Below, one piece after another: positions 44,430 to 52,045 of a stretch of 64,000 nucleotides of DNA. Source of the stretch: an uncultured Flavobacteriales bacterium. GTDB taxonomy: Bacteria > Bacteroidota > Bacteroidia > Flavobacteriales_D > Sanyastnellaceae. Position 1 is the stretch's first letter. Every line of letters begins with the position of its first letter. Both the position numbers and the translations under genes were made by a program. The notes below the pieces were generated by a model, which did not search any database, was not told the DNA's origin, and worked only from the letters and a program-made list of their open reading frames with translations. The stretch is from assembly GCA_938074325.1 (NCBI GenBank), contig CALJFZ010000002.1:124001-188000 (forward strand). Direction: 5' to 3'.

Positions 44430-44453
44430 AAAAGGGGCACAGGCCCCTTTTCT
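44430..44453. terminator. Terminator between the beta-glucan operon and the RRM gene, likely bidirectional
   Basis: AAAAGGGGC and GCCCCTTTT pair around a 4-base loop. A-tract on the left and T-tract on the right allow use by the plus operon and by the minus-strand RRM gene ending at 44471. Confidence 0.85.
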
Positions 44454-44470
44454 TGTGTCAAGAATATTGA

Positions 44471-44722
44471 TTAGCGACGCTCACGTGCTTCGCTTTCGTT
44501 GCAACGAATGGCGCGTCCCATCAAGTCTTTTCCTTCCATGGCCTCAAGGGCAGCCTCGGCTTCCTCTTGGTTCGGCATTTCAACAAAGCCAAATCCTCGG
44601 CTTCGTCCGGTTTCTCGATCGTGGATGACTTTGGCTCGTTCGACTTCTCCATGAGCTTCGAACGCTTCTCTCAGGGCTAAGTCATCAACTCCCCAAGCGA
44701 GATTTCCTACAAATATATTCAC
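44471..44722 (-). CDS. RNA-recognition-motif (RRM) protein
   Basis: An 83-residue single RRM of the small bacterial type that binds RNA, often cold-induced. RNP2 is NIFVGNLAW at the N-terminus and RNP1 is RSRGFGFVEMP; EAAEAL-like helix 2 is AEAALEAMEGKDL, and the tail is charged (SEARERR). GTG at 44722 is taken as start because it places RNP2 at residue 2 as in the family and no in-frame ATG exists nearby; a TAACTTTG promoter lies 18 bases upstream. Confidence 0.92.
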   Translation of the reverse strand: MNIFVGNLAWGVDDLALREAFEAHGEVERAKVIHDRETGRSRGFGFVEMPNQEEAEAALEAMEGKDLMGRAIRCNESEARERR

Positions 44723-44740
44723 GTGTACTGAATTAAAGGG

Positions 44741-44773
44741 CAAAGTTAGGTGCTGGGAAGGCGCGCCGAACAA
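44741..44773 (-). promoter_or_regulatory. Promoter of the RRM gene
   Basis: Minus-strand TTG (44773-44771), 22-base spacer, perfect TAACTTTG (44748-44741), 18 bases before the GTG start. Confidence 0.5.
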
Positions 44774-44915
44774 CTTTTCCAAGAAAAATGTAACCTGCAC
44801 CAATAACGCCACGTACGAAGGCAGGAACAATGTTATCTACAACACAAGAAAGGCGTTAATCGAGTGAATATTTGTCTCAATTGTCAGTTTGCTTTATTTA
44901 GTCGTTGATTTTTTG

Positions 44916-44923
44916 TATCTTTA
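44916..44923 (+). promoter_or_regulatory. -7-like box of the cysteine-rich repeat protein
   Basis: TATCTTTA in an A/T-rich stretch, 24 bases before the ATG at 44948, one base off TAnnTTTG. A TTTG at 44888-44891 is 24 bases upstream, slightly long for a -33 element. Confidence 0.35.
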
Positions 44924-44947
44924 TTTAGAATTATCACTGCACGATCC

Positions 44948-47854
44948 ATGCGATTTCTTTTTACCCTCCTCCTAGCGTTACCGCTTTTGACCCAAGCTCA
45001 ATTGTGTTCTGAGCCTTCTCCTATCTCTTACACAGGATTTGGAGCGCAACAGACTCAGGCCGATTTGCTGCCGGATGCAAATTTCCTTGATGGGCTCAAC
45101 AACTCATCATATTGGTCATTGGGTTCAGGTATCAGCGACAATAACCTTTGCGTTCAAGGCAACAGCGACGTGACCACCTTCTTGGGTGTGAAGCTTCGCA
45201 ATGCCGTTGCACCCAACGACAACCCAACCAGCGCAGGAGCTGTCTACTTCGTTGAGCCTGGTTTTAGTCCTGAGGTCCAAGGGGGTGACGCTGGCAATGG
45301 CCCCGAAGCAAAGTGGAACATCCTGATGTATGCAGGCATAGAAAACGCCGCTTTCGACAGCGTTGATGTGATCTTGCACATCGACTTCGACCCTTGCTTC
45401 AACTACCAGGAGGAGGATATGTACTCGATTAACATCGGCGAGGCATTCGATTCGAATCCATTTACGCAAGCGCAGGATTTCTCGAGTTTTGGAATCAATA
45501 CCAACATGGGCTCATCCGAGATCGCCAACTTGAACCCCGCAGGAACAGGCTTTGATGCGACAGTAGAAGGTTTCTACACCTTCGCGGTTGAGGTCAAGAA
45601 TAATTGCGGGACCCGCAAAATGTGGAATGAAATTACTGTTTACGTTCAGTCTGAGACAACCGCTTCGGGTGATGCTGCTGCAGATACAGATGGCAACGGC
45701 ATTTTCGATGACAACGATGTAGTAGGATGCCAGAATGACCAGGCTTGCAATTATGATTGTACCGCTACCATCAATAACGGATGTGACTTCGTTTCATGTT
45801 CTGGTTGTACGGTTGCAAATGCTTGCAACTACAACCCTGAAGCAACCGTTGCAGATGCGGCATCGTGTACGTATCCGTTGGATCTATATGGCGCCACCCA
45901 TTTTGATTGCGATGGCAATTGCATCAACGATGCGGATGGGGATGGCGTTTGCGACGAAGACGAGGTAACCGGATGCCAGGATGCATCGGCTTGCAACTAC
46001 AGCGCAGCTGCTACAGATGCTGGAAACTGCTCTTATCCGGCTACTGCGTTGGATTGCGATGGGAACTGCCTGAACGATGCTGATGCGGATGGTGTGTGCG
46101 ATGAATTTGAAGTGCTTGGCTGTACGGACGAGGGTGCATGCAACTTTAACGAATTGGCAACAGATGACGACGCCTCCTGTGAGTACACTAGCTGCGCTGG
46201 CTGTGCCATTGCTCAAGCATGCAACTACGACAACACTGCAACCATCAGTTCAGCTGTCTGCTTGTTTGCAGGGAACTGTGACACATGCTCTGGAGAGCAG
46301 GATGGAACTGGCACGGTGATCAGCGGCGACAGCGACGGAGATGGTGTATGCGATGCGGACGAAGTGCTTGGATGTACAAACCCCGCAGCCCCTAACTTCA
46401 GCATTCAGGCTACGGAAGACGACGGCTCATGCATTTCTGTTTCTTTCGGATGCATGATTCCTATTGATTGCAACTATGACTCGAGCGCAACATACTTCGA
46501 CATCACAGCGTGCTCGCCTGAAAACGGCGGTTCAACTGCGTGCGCCGCTACAGGAGGTTCGCCTCTTCCTTTCGGCATGATCACGACTTGTCAGATTGCA
46601 TCTGCATGCAACTACGGCGAGGAAGGAGATTGTGAATGGGCTTCTTGCGTAGGATGTATGAACCCCGATGGCTGTGATTACGACGAAAACAACATTTATC
46701 CTGTAGCATGTGATTATTCATGCTATGGTTGCACCAACTCAGATGCAGATAACTACGACGCCACTTCAACGGCCGATGATGGTTCGTGTGTGGTTAGCGG
46801 ATGCACGGTAACTACTGCTTGCAATTACGACATGGACGCCACTACGAATGACGGTTCATGTGAATTCGATAGTTGCGCAGGGTGCATGGATGCCACGGCT
46901 TGTAACTTCGATGCCACTGCTACATTGAACTTGACGTTGGCATGCGATTACCCTGAGACCGCTTACGATTGCGACGGGAATTGCCTGAACGATGCGGATA
47001 GCGATGGTGTCTGTGACGAATTCGAAGTCGCAGGATGTACCGATGCTGATGCGTGTAACTTCGACGGGGGCGCAACGGATGAAAACGGTACTTGCACCTA
47101 TCCCTCAACCGACTACGTTGATTGTGCAGGCAACTGCCTGACTGATGAAGATGAGGACGGTGTCTGTGACGAGGTCGAAGTCTTCGGGTGTGATATTTCA
47201 ACTGCCTGCAACTACGATGCCTTGGCAACGGAGAACGATGGATCTTGTGAATACTCATCTTGTGCAGGTTGCATGGACGAGACTGCGTGCAACTACGATG
47301 CAACGGCGACATTGAACAATGCTTTGTCTTGTGAATACATTCCTGCTGGATGGGATGATTGCGAACAGACCATTTGCACAGATAACGATGCAGACGGGAT
47401 TTGTGATTTTGACGAGCCAGCAGACTGCATTGGTGAATTCAACGCTCCTTCTCTGAGTTTGGACGCAGTTGTCGAAACAGCCGTTGAGGTTTCCCTTTGG
47501 TCGGCTACGTCCTTCGCTGGCGACGCTTCCGACGACACGGGCGTGGCTACATCAGAGTACGTTGATTATGCCGGTCGATTGAACGATGGACGCTATCATG
47601 TAACACGTGTTTACACTGTGACAGATGTGTGTGCCAACAGTTCCAACATTGCTCAACTCATCGTTGCAGACGACAGCCACACTGCGGGCTGTACGAACGC
47701 AAACGCAACGAACTATGATGCGAACGCGATCAACGACAACGGTACATGTGATTACTCACCTGCATGTTTGGGTGATTTGAACCTGGATAACATTGTCGGT
47801 ACATCTGACTTGCTCATCTTGTTGAGCTCATTCGGTCTGCCTTGCTCAGAATAA
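44948..47854 (+). CDS. Secreted cysteine-rich repeat protein with C-terminal dockerin-like module
   Basis: A 968-residue exported protein of unknown function. After a signal peptide (MRFLFTLLLALPLLTQA) comes a 230-residue non-repetitive domain. From about residue 258 to 940 run some 16 degenerate repeats of the form GCTDxxACNYxxxATxxDGSCEY, many followed by DCDGNCLNDADxDGVCDExEV, an acidic calcium-loop like thrombospondin type 3 repeats. Cysteines are dense and regularly spaced, so many disulfides and calcium ions are likely. A beta-sandwich-like stretch lies near 830-890. The last 30 residues (CLGDLNLDNIVGTSDLLILL) are one dockerin-like EF-hand; there is no T9SS sorting domain. The gene is monocistronic with its own terminator. 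A structural surface or matrix role is inferred. Confidence 0.85.
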   Translation: MRFLFTLLLALPLLTQAQLCSEPSPISYTGFGAQQTQADLLPDANFLDGLNNSSYWSLGSGISDNNLCVQGNSDVTTFLGVKLRNAVAPNDNPTSAGAVYFVEPGFSPEVQGGDAGNGPEAKWNILMYAGIENAAFDSVDVILHIDFDPCFNYQEEDMYSINIGEAFDSNPFTQAQDFSSFGINTNMGSSEIANLNPAGTGFDATVEGFYTFAVEVKNNCGTRKMWNEITVYVQSETTASGDAAADTDGNGIFDDNDVVGCQNDQACNYDCTATINNGCDFVSCSGCTVANACNYNPEATVADAASCTYPLDLYGATHFDCDGNCINDADGDGVCDEDEVTGCQDASACNYSAAATDAGNCSYPATALDCDGNCLNDADADGVCDEFEVLGCTDEGACNFNELATDDDASCEYTSCAGCAIAQACNYDNTATISSAVCLFAGNCDTCSGEQDGTGTVISGDSDGDGVCDADEVLGCTNPAAPNFSIQATEDDGSCISVSFGCMIPIDCNYDSSATYFDITACSPENGGSTACAATGGSPLPFGMITTCQIASACNYGEEGDCEWASCVGCMNPDGCDYDENNIYPVACDYSCYGCTNSDADNYDATSTADDGSCVVSGCTVTTACNYDMDATTNDGSCEFDSCAGCMDATACNFDATATLNLTLACDYPETAYDCDGNCLNDADSDGVCDEFEVAGCTDADACNFDGGATDENGTCTYPSTDYVDCAGNCLTDEDEDGVCDEVEVFGCDISTACNYDALATENDGSCEYSSCAGCMDETACNYDATATLNNALSCEYIPAGWDDCEQTICTDNDADGICDFDEPADCIGEFNAPSLSLDAVVETAVEVSLWSATSFAGDASDDTGVATSEYVDYAGRLNDGRYHVTRVYTVTDVCANSSNIAQLIVADDSHTAGCTNANATNYDANAINDNGTCDYSPACLGDLNLDNIVGTSDLLILLSSFGLPCSE
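45683..47755 (+). repeat. About 16 degenerate Cys/Asp-rich coding repeats
   Basis: Within the 44948 gene the unit GC-[TQ]-D-x2-AC-N-[YF]-x4-AT-x3-G-x-C-x-Y recurs, in two lengths: short units of about 25-30 residues and long units of about 50 residues that include DCDGNC and DGVCDE. One copy of the same unit appears in the 62707 gene (GCTDANAANFNIDATYNDGS). Confidence 0.85.
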
Positions 47855-47890
47855 CAAGCGACAGGACCAACTTAACCAACCAAAAGCAAC

Positions 47891-47915
47891 AAGGCCCGCT
47901 CATAGCGGGCCTTTT
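47891..47915 (+). terminator. Rho-independent terminator of the cysteine-rich gene
   Basis: GGCCCGCT (47893-47900) pairs with AGCGGGCC (47904-47911) around CAT, preceded by AA and followed by TTTT. It may also serve the convergent thioredoxin-like gene in the other direction. Confidence 0.85.
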
Positions 47916-47940
47916 GTTTTGCAACACTTGCGTGGTCTAA

Positions 47941-49425
47941 TTAATAGGGGATGCCCTTTCGTTCCATCTCTTCCAGACGCCCAAGGATGTCGCCAAGTTG
48001 TTCCGCACCAATTTGCTTCCCTATGATTTTCTTGTTTTTATCCAGCAACAGCACTTTGGGCGTTGCGAAGACATCAAACGTAGTTCGGAAGTTGAGGCTT
48101 TTGAGTGTCGTGACTCCACTGTAGATCAAGGTTGACGCACTGTCTTGCGCATTGATAAGGGGGTTGTCGCTGACGTTGATCCAATCCGTGTATTCATTCT
48201 TTTCGACAAACTCCTGCCAGGGTTCGGGCTCGAAATCATTGCCAATGGCAAAAATCTCCAATCCTTTGGGATGCCATTCCTTGTAGAGCTCCTTGTATTT
48301 CGGCAGCTCTTTCTTACAATGCCCACAGGTGCTTTCCCAAATCAGCACGGCGATGTATTTCGCTTCAACGTCGTACAGGGATACCCATTGCTCTTGATCC
48401 AGACCAGGCAGAATGATGTTGGGAATGATGCTGCCGCATTGGCTGTCGCGCAGTTCATTCGCTCGGTCAATGACCTTTTGCAACTGCTCTTCTGACATCC
48501 AAACTGCTTGGCCAGTTTGGTAATAAGTGTCGATCATATGGACGAACACCTTGTCCATGCACATCACCTGAGACGATTCAGAATTGAAGGTGATGTAATG
48601 CGTGATGTACTTGAACATCTCATCATTGCCTTTTGCTTTTGCGATAAGCCGATCTGCCGAATTCAAAAGCGTGTCGGGTACCTGAGGCAAAACACGTGTC
48701 CAGTAATTGTCCAGGAATTGATGAAAGCTGCCGTCGTGGACCAACCGAGGGTCTTCAAAATCAACCCGGTCCCAGTAATGATCTAAGTACCATCGGTACT
48801 GAAGTTCTTGGGCATTTGCGATGTTTTTGGGCGCTTCTGGGATGGTCGGCTCCAAAACCATGTTCAAGTATTTCGCGAACAATTTGTCGCTTTCCTCACT
48901 GAGAATGCGTTGTTGTTCAGCAGCAACTTCCTCACCCAATTCGGTAAGGACTTTTCTTGCTGCCGCGACCTGCTCCGGGCTGGCCGTCGAGTCACCGAGC
49001 ATTTGCTCATTGGGAGCTGCGATGGCTCGTCTTTGGCTTATGAAGTTCAAGAATGCGTAAAAAACTCGATTCTCCTCGCTTTCAATGACTTCGACATGCT
49101 TCGTAGGGTCGCTGGCTTTGGTCTTGATTACGATGTCCTCTGTAACGGCCATGAATTCGAAATACTTCGGCCCGGGAATCACGATGGCATGCTTGCCACA
49201 CTTTTCAAAAGGCTGCCCTGGGAACTGCAAATGTCCGGAAGCATCGGTGATGGTCGTATCCGCGTAGTACAGCTTGTTGCCGTAGTAATGTGCCAAGTAC
49301 ACGGTGTCATTGTTCAGTCCTTCGACTGTAACATCGATGGTGTACTCAGGGCTGGATTGGGCCATGCCACTGACAAAAATCATTCCGGACCAAATCGCAA
49401 GGGCGAACTGTTTAAATGCTTTCAT
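47941..49425 (-). CDS. Exported thioredoxin-like protein with DUF4369/DUF5106-type N-terminal parts
   Basis: A 494-residue protein. The ATG at 49425 gives a signal peptide (MKAFKQFALAIWSGMIFV...GMAQ). Residues 25-120 are a beta-rich DUF4369-like domain (VEGLNNDTVYLAHYYGNKLY), then an all-helical middle part like DUF5106 (about 120-330) and a TlpA-type thioredoxin domain with the active pair in WESTCGHCKKELPKY and the cis-proline region FDVFATPKVLLLD. Such proteins act as periplasmic thiol-disulfide reductases in Bacteroidota. The abundant secreted cysteine-rich protein encoded next door, tail to tail, would be a natural client; that is inference. Confidence 0.85.
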   Translation of the reverse strand: MKAFKQFALAIWSGMIFVSGMAQSSPEYTIDVTVEGLNNDTVYLAHYYGNKLYYADTTITDASGHLQFPGQPFEKCGKHAIVIPGPKYFEFMAVTEDIVIKTKASDPTKHVEVIESEENRVFYAFLNFISQRRAIAAPNEQMLGDSTASPEQVAAARKVLTELGEEVAAEQQRILSEESDKLFAKYLNMVLEPTIPEAPKNIANAQELQYRWYLDHYWDRVDFEDPRLVHDGSFHQFLDNYWTRVLPQVPDTLLNSADRLIAKAKGNDEMFKYITHYITFNSESSQVMCMDKVFVHMIDTYYQTGQAVWMSEEQLQKVIDRANELRDSQCGSIIPNIILPGLDQEQWVSLYDVEAKYIAVLIWESTCGHCKKELPKYKELYKEWHPKGLEIFAIGNDFEPEPWQEFVEKNEYTDWINVSDNPLINAQDSASTLIYSGVTTLKSLNFRTTFDVFATPKVLLLDKNKKIIGKQIGAEQLGDILGRLEEMERKGIPY

Positions 49426-49458
49426 CGTCGTCTGTGTATTGTAAATCAGAGTAGATTT

Positions 49459-49466
49459 CAAAAATA
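49459..49466 (-). promoter_or_regulatory. -7 box of the thioredoxin-like gene
   Basis: TATTTTTG on the minus strand, a perfect match, with a 33-base gap to the ATG at 49425. Confidence 0.4.
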
Positions 49467-49560
49467 ACGGCGCCTATCACCGTATCTCGGTTGATAGGCA
49501 CGGTCTTTCTCAACAAGTACATGACAATAACCGTACCGAGATGGAAAAGATTACTGCGTG

Positions 49561-49590
49561 AAAAAAAAAGGCCTGCAGATGCAGGCCTTT
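49561..49590 (-). terminator. Rho-independent terminator of the 49615 gene
   Basis: A perfect 10-bp stem, AAAGGCCTGC (49567-49576) with GCAGGCCTTT (49581-49590), loop AGAT, and a run of nine A on the plus strand that reads as U on the minus-strand transcript. Confidence 0.88.
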
Positions 49591-49614
49591 CTAAATTCAA
49601 TATGGTTTTGTTGC

Positions 49615-50511
49615 TTATCGCTGGATAACCAATCGTTGCGTAGAACGCTTCTCACCAGCGTTTACTTCCAAGAAGTAAATGCCATTGTCGAGGTCCAATT
49701 CAATGGTTTCCCCTCGGTTCATGTTGTTGACTACTTGTTCGTGTACCAACTGTCCGTTCAACGCATGAACTCGGATCATGGCATTGTCAGGTTGTCCTTG
49801 CAAGTTGATGTAAGTCGAAGCAGGGTTTGGACCGAAAGTGAATGCAATGTCTTCACTCGGCTGATCGATGCTTGCCGGTACAGAAAGGTTGATGTCGTCG
49901 ACATAGTAGTTGCCTACTGTGGTGCCGTCACCATAACCGAAGAAGTTAACGCCTCCGAATGGGGAGTCGAACATGAAGCTTCCCACTTCCGTTCCTGCAA
50001 TGGTCACTGTAATCATGTCATTATCTAAGTCGATCAAATGCGAAACTTCGAACCACTCTTCAATTGGGAAGGTTCCTGATCCGACAGTCGCACCGTCCAT
50101 AACGATTTGGAGGTCGCCGGTGAAAGCGAACGTCACGTCAAATGCCCATCCTACGCCAGGTGCTTGGTCTTCCTGAACATTGTAGTAAGCGGAGTTTCCA
50201 TCTGTGACGTACATCCACCAAGATCCCACGTAGACGCCTTCGTCCAAACCAGCGAGCATGACCACATCCAATGGTCCTCCAGTTGCCGAACCGGCAAAAA
50301 TGTGTAATGAGTTCGAGCCGGTGTTTGCGTAATCACTGCTGATTGGGGCGTCTTCTGCAGTGCCGTCACCCGAGCCACTCCAAGTAATCCAAACGGGACT
50401 ATCGGTTACGTAATCGCCAGCGGCGAAGCCCTCAAAACCTTCTTCGTAAAGGGTTTGACCAATGGCTGAAAATGAAAAAGCAAGACCTGCTAAGAGTAAA
50501 AAATTCTTCAT
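49615..50511 (-). CDS. Secreted T9SS cargo protein with concanavalin-like domain
   Basis: A 298-residue exported protein of unknown function. Signal peptide MKNFLLLAGLAFSFSAIGQ, then a beta-sandwich domain of about 185 residues (YEEGFEGFAAGDYV, SNSLHIFAG, GSWWMYVTDGNSAYYN, WFEVSHLIDLDNDMI, YYVDDINLS) that resembles concanavalin-type or MAM-like carbohydrate-binding folds. The final 80 residues (FTFGPNPASTYINLQG, IRVHALNGQLV, GIYFLEVNAG) are a T9SS type A sorting domain. It forms a single-gene unit with its own terminator. The ligand is unknown. Confidence 0.82.
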   Translation of the reverse strand: MKNFLLLAGLAFSFSAIGQTLYEEGFEGFAAGDYVTDSPVWITWSGSGDGTAEDAPISSDYANTGSNSLHIFAGSATGGPLDVVMLAGLDEGVYVGSWWMYVTDGNSAYYNVQEDQAPGVGWAFDVTFAFTGDLQIVMDGATVGSGTFPIEEWFEVSHLIDLDNDMITVTIAGTEVGSFMFDSPFGGVNFFGYGDGTTVGNYYVDDINLSVPASIDQPSEDIAFTFGPNPASTYINLQGQPDNAMIRVHALNGQLVHEQVVNNMNRGETIELDLDNGIYFLEVNAGEKRSTQRLVIQR

Positions 50512-50581
50512 GCGCTTTGTGTTTATCGTAGTGGCAATTTAATGAATTCACTTGACAAATCCTCGGAAGCTTCGCGGGTAT

Positions 50582-50589
50582 TAAATTCG
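50582..50589 (+). promoter_or_regulatory. -7-like box before the DUF2797 gene
   Basis: TAAATTCG, one base off TAnnTTTG, four bases before the ATG at 50594. Confidence 0.35.
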
Positions 50590-50593
50590 AATC

Positions 50594-51424
50594 ATGCAAT
50601 GGGAAGGAAATCTGAGGAAGTTGAACACAGGCAATTCGCCTACTGAGGAAGGCCATGTGCGCTATGCTTTGCCAGGTGCGGATGTGTTGGACGCCCTCCC
50701 TCCAGTTGAAATGAATCCGCTTGTTGGGAGGTATGTGTCGTTGCAATTCACCGGTGCAATCCATTGCCGTGTTACCGGTCGGCAAATCAAAAAAGCTTAC
50801 GGGGAAGGCATGTCCTACCAGGCTTGGATGGAGCATCCCACGGCTACTCCCTCCATCCTTCGACCGGAATTAAGCCGAATTCACGAAGGGGTGGCGCTGC
50901 GGGACTTCGAGTGGGAGCAACGCCACCACAATCAGCCGCATTACGTGTACATCAGCCAAACGGGAGGTTTCAAGGTGGGGGTTACACGAACGACCAACAA
51001 GCCCTTTCGATGGCACGACCAAGGAGCCGTAGCTGCCGTGGTGATTGCAGAAACGCCATACCGCCAACTTGCTGGCCTGCTAGAAGTAGAATTAAAAGAA
51101 ATCATTTCCGACAAAACAAACTACCGGAAGATGCTCCAAAGAGTGGAGCCCGACGAAGCGGAGTTGGAGGAATGGAAAGAGACGTGTTTCGACCACCTCG
51201 GTTTGGATGAATTCGAACCGTTCTTGCTAGATGAAGCTCCGTCCATCTTTGATTATCCTGTTTTGAATTACCCTGACAAGGTGACCTCTGTGAACTTGGA
51301 TAAAGTTCCGGAAATATCCGGAAGGCTCGAGGGCATCAAAGGGCAATACCTACTTTTCGAAGGCGGTCGCGTCTTCAACGTGAGACGCCACACGGGCTAC
51401 CGCGTGGTTCTCGAAATTCGGTAA
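50594..51424 (+). CDS. DUF2797 family protein
   Basis: A 276-residue protein of the DUF2797 family, which has no established activity. Typical segments are ISLQFTG-like VSLQFTGAIHCRVTGR, the central HYVYISQTGGFKVGVTR followed by RWHDQGAVAAVVIAETPYR, which resembles a GIY-YIG-like fold, and LAGLLEVELKEIISDKTNYR. Seven cysteine/histidine positions that form a zinc site in some relatives are only partly present (CRVTGR, CFDHLG). It ends next to the convergent yqgE stop with no gap. Confidence 0.8.
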   Translation: MQWEGNLRKLNTGNSPTEEGHVRYALPGADVLDALPPVEMNPLVGRYVSLQFTGAIHCRVTGRQIKKAYGEGMSYQAWMEHPTATPSILRPELSRIHEGVALRDFEWEQRHHNQPHYVYISQTGGFKVGVTRTTNKPFRWHDQGAVAAVVIAETPYRQLAGLLEVELKEIISDKTNYRKMLQRVEPDEAELEEWKETCFDHLGLDEFEPFLLDEAPSIFDYPVLNYPDKVTSVNLDKVPEISGRLEGIKGQYLLFEGGRVFNVRRHTGYRVVLEIR

Positions 51425-52003
51425 TTAGTTCATGGAAGGGTCCACCGGGGCATTGGCGATGTGCTCGAAACCGTCGCCCATGCCGTTGATCAACGATTTC
51501 CACATCTCCTCATCATTGGCGTGTGTGTCCATGATGCGCTCCACCGATGCATCCGTAATGAACCACGATCGGCTTTTGATTTCATCGTCCAGTTGCCCGG
51601 GAGTCCATCCGGCGTAGCCGATGAAGAAGCGAAGTCTTCCCTCTAAGTCGTGTCCCTCGCTTAACATGTTTCTGACCCATTCGAAATCACCTCCCATGAA
51701 CAAGCCCGGCTTCACTGCAATGGCGTCAGGTGCATCTGGAACCGTGTGCAGGTAGTACAAGTTGGAGTTTTTAACCGGGCCTCCAAGGCTCAACCTGCAT
51801 TGCACGGTGGGCAAATCATCGAGCAATTCGTTCAGCCCCACTTCAATGAAGTTGTTGAGCACAAAACCAAAAGAGCCTTCTTCGTTGTGCTCGCAAATCA
51901 AAATTGCTTTGCGGCCGAAGTGAGGGTCGTCCATAAAAGGCTCAGCGAGCAGTACCTTTCCAGCCTCGGCTATTCCGGTAGAAGATGGGGTGAACCGAAT
52001 CAT
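51425..52003 (-). CDS. YqgE/AlgH family protein (DUF179)
   Basis: A 192-residue protein of the UPF0301/YqgE family. Features: GKVLLAEPFMDDPHFGRKAI, the highly conserved GSFGFVLNN, LSLGGPVKNSNLYYLH, FMGGDFEWVRNML and FFIGYAGWTPGQLDDEI. Function is unclear in all species. ATG at 52003 matches the family start better than the TTG nine codons upstream; GAACTTTG lies 5 bases before it. Confidence 0.92.
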   Translation of the reverse strand: MIRFTPSSTGIAEAGKVLLAEPFMDDPHFGRKAILICEHNEEGSFGFVLNNFIEVGLNELLDDLPTVQCRLSLGGPVKNSNLYYLHTVPDAPDAIAVKPGLFMGGDFEWVRNMLSEGHDLEGRLRFFIGYAGWTPGQLDDEIKSRSWFITDASVERIMDTHANDEEMWKSLINGMGDGFEHIANAPVDPSMN

Positions 52004-52045
52004 CCCCACAAAGTTCAGATTTTTGCGCAATATTTAAAAGACAAC

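Noticed and set aside
44948-47854. Regular repeats that might be mistaken for a CRISPR array or satellite DNA
   Set aside because: The spacing varies and the similarity is in the protein frame (cysteine and aspartate codons), so they are coding repeats.
49412-49600. 62-codon minus-strand open frame upstream of the thioredoxin-like gene
   Set aside because: It overlaps the thioredoxin start and contains the terminator of the 49615 gene; no recognisable domain.
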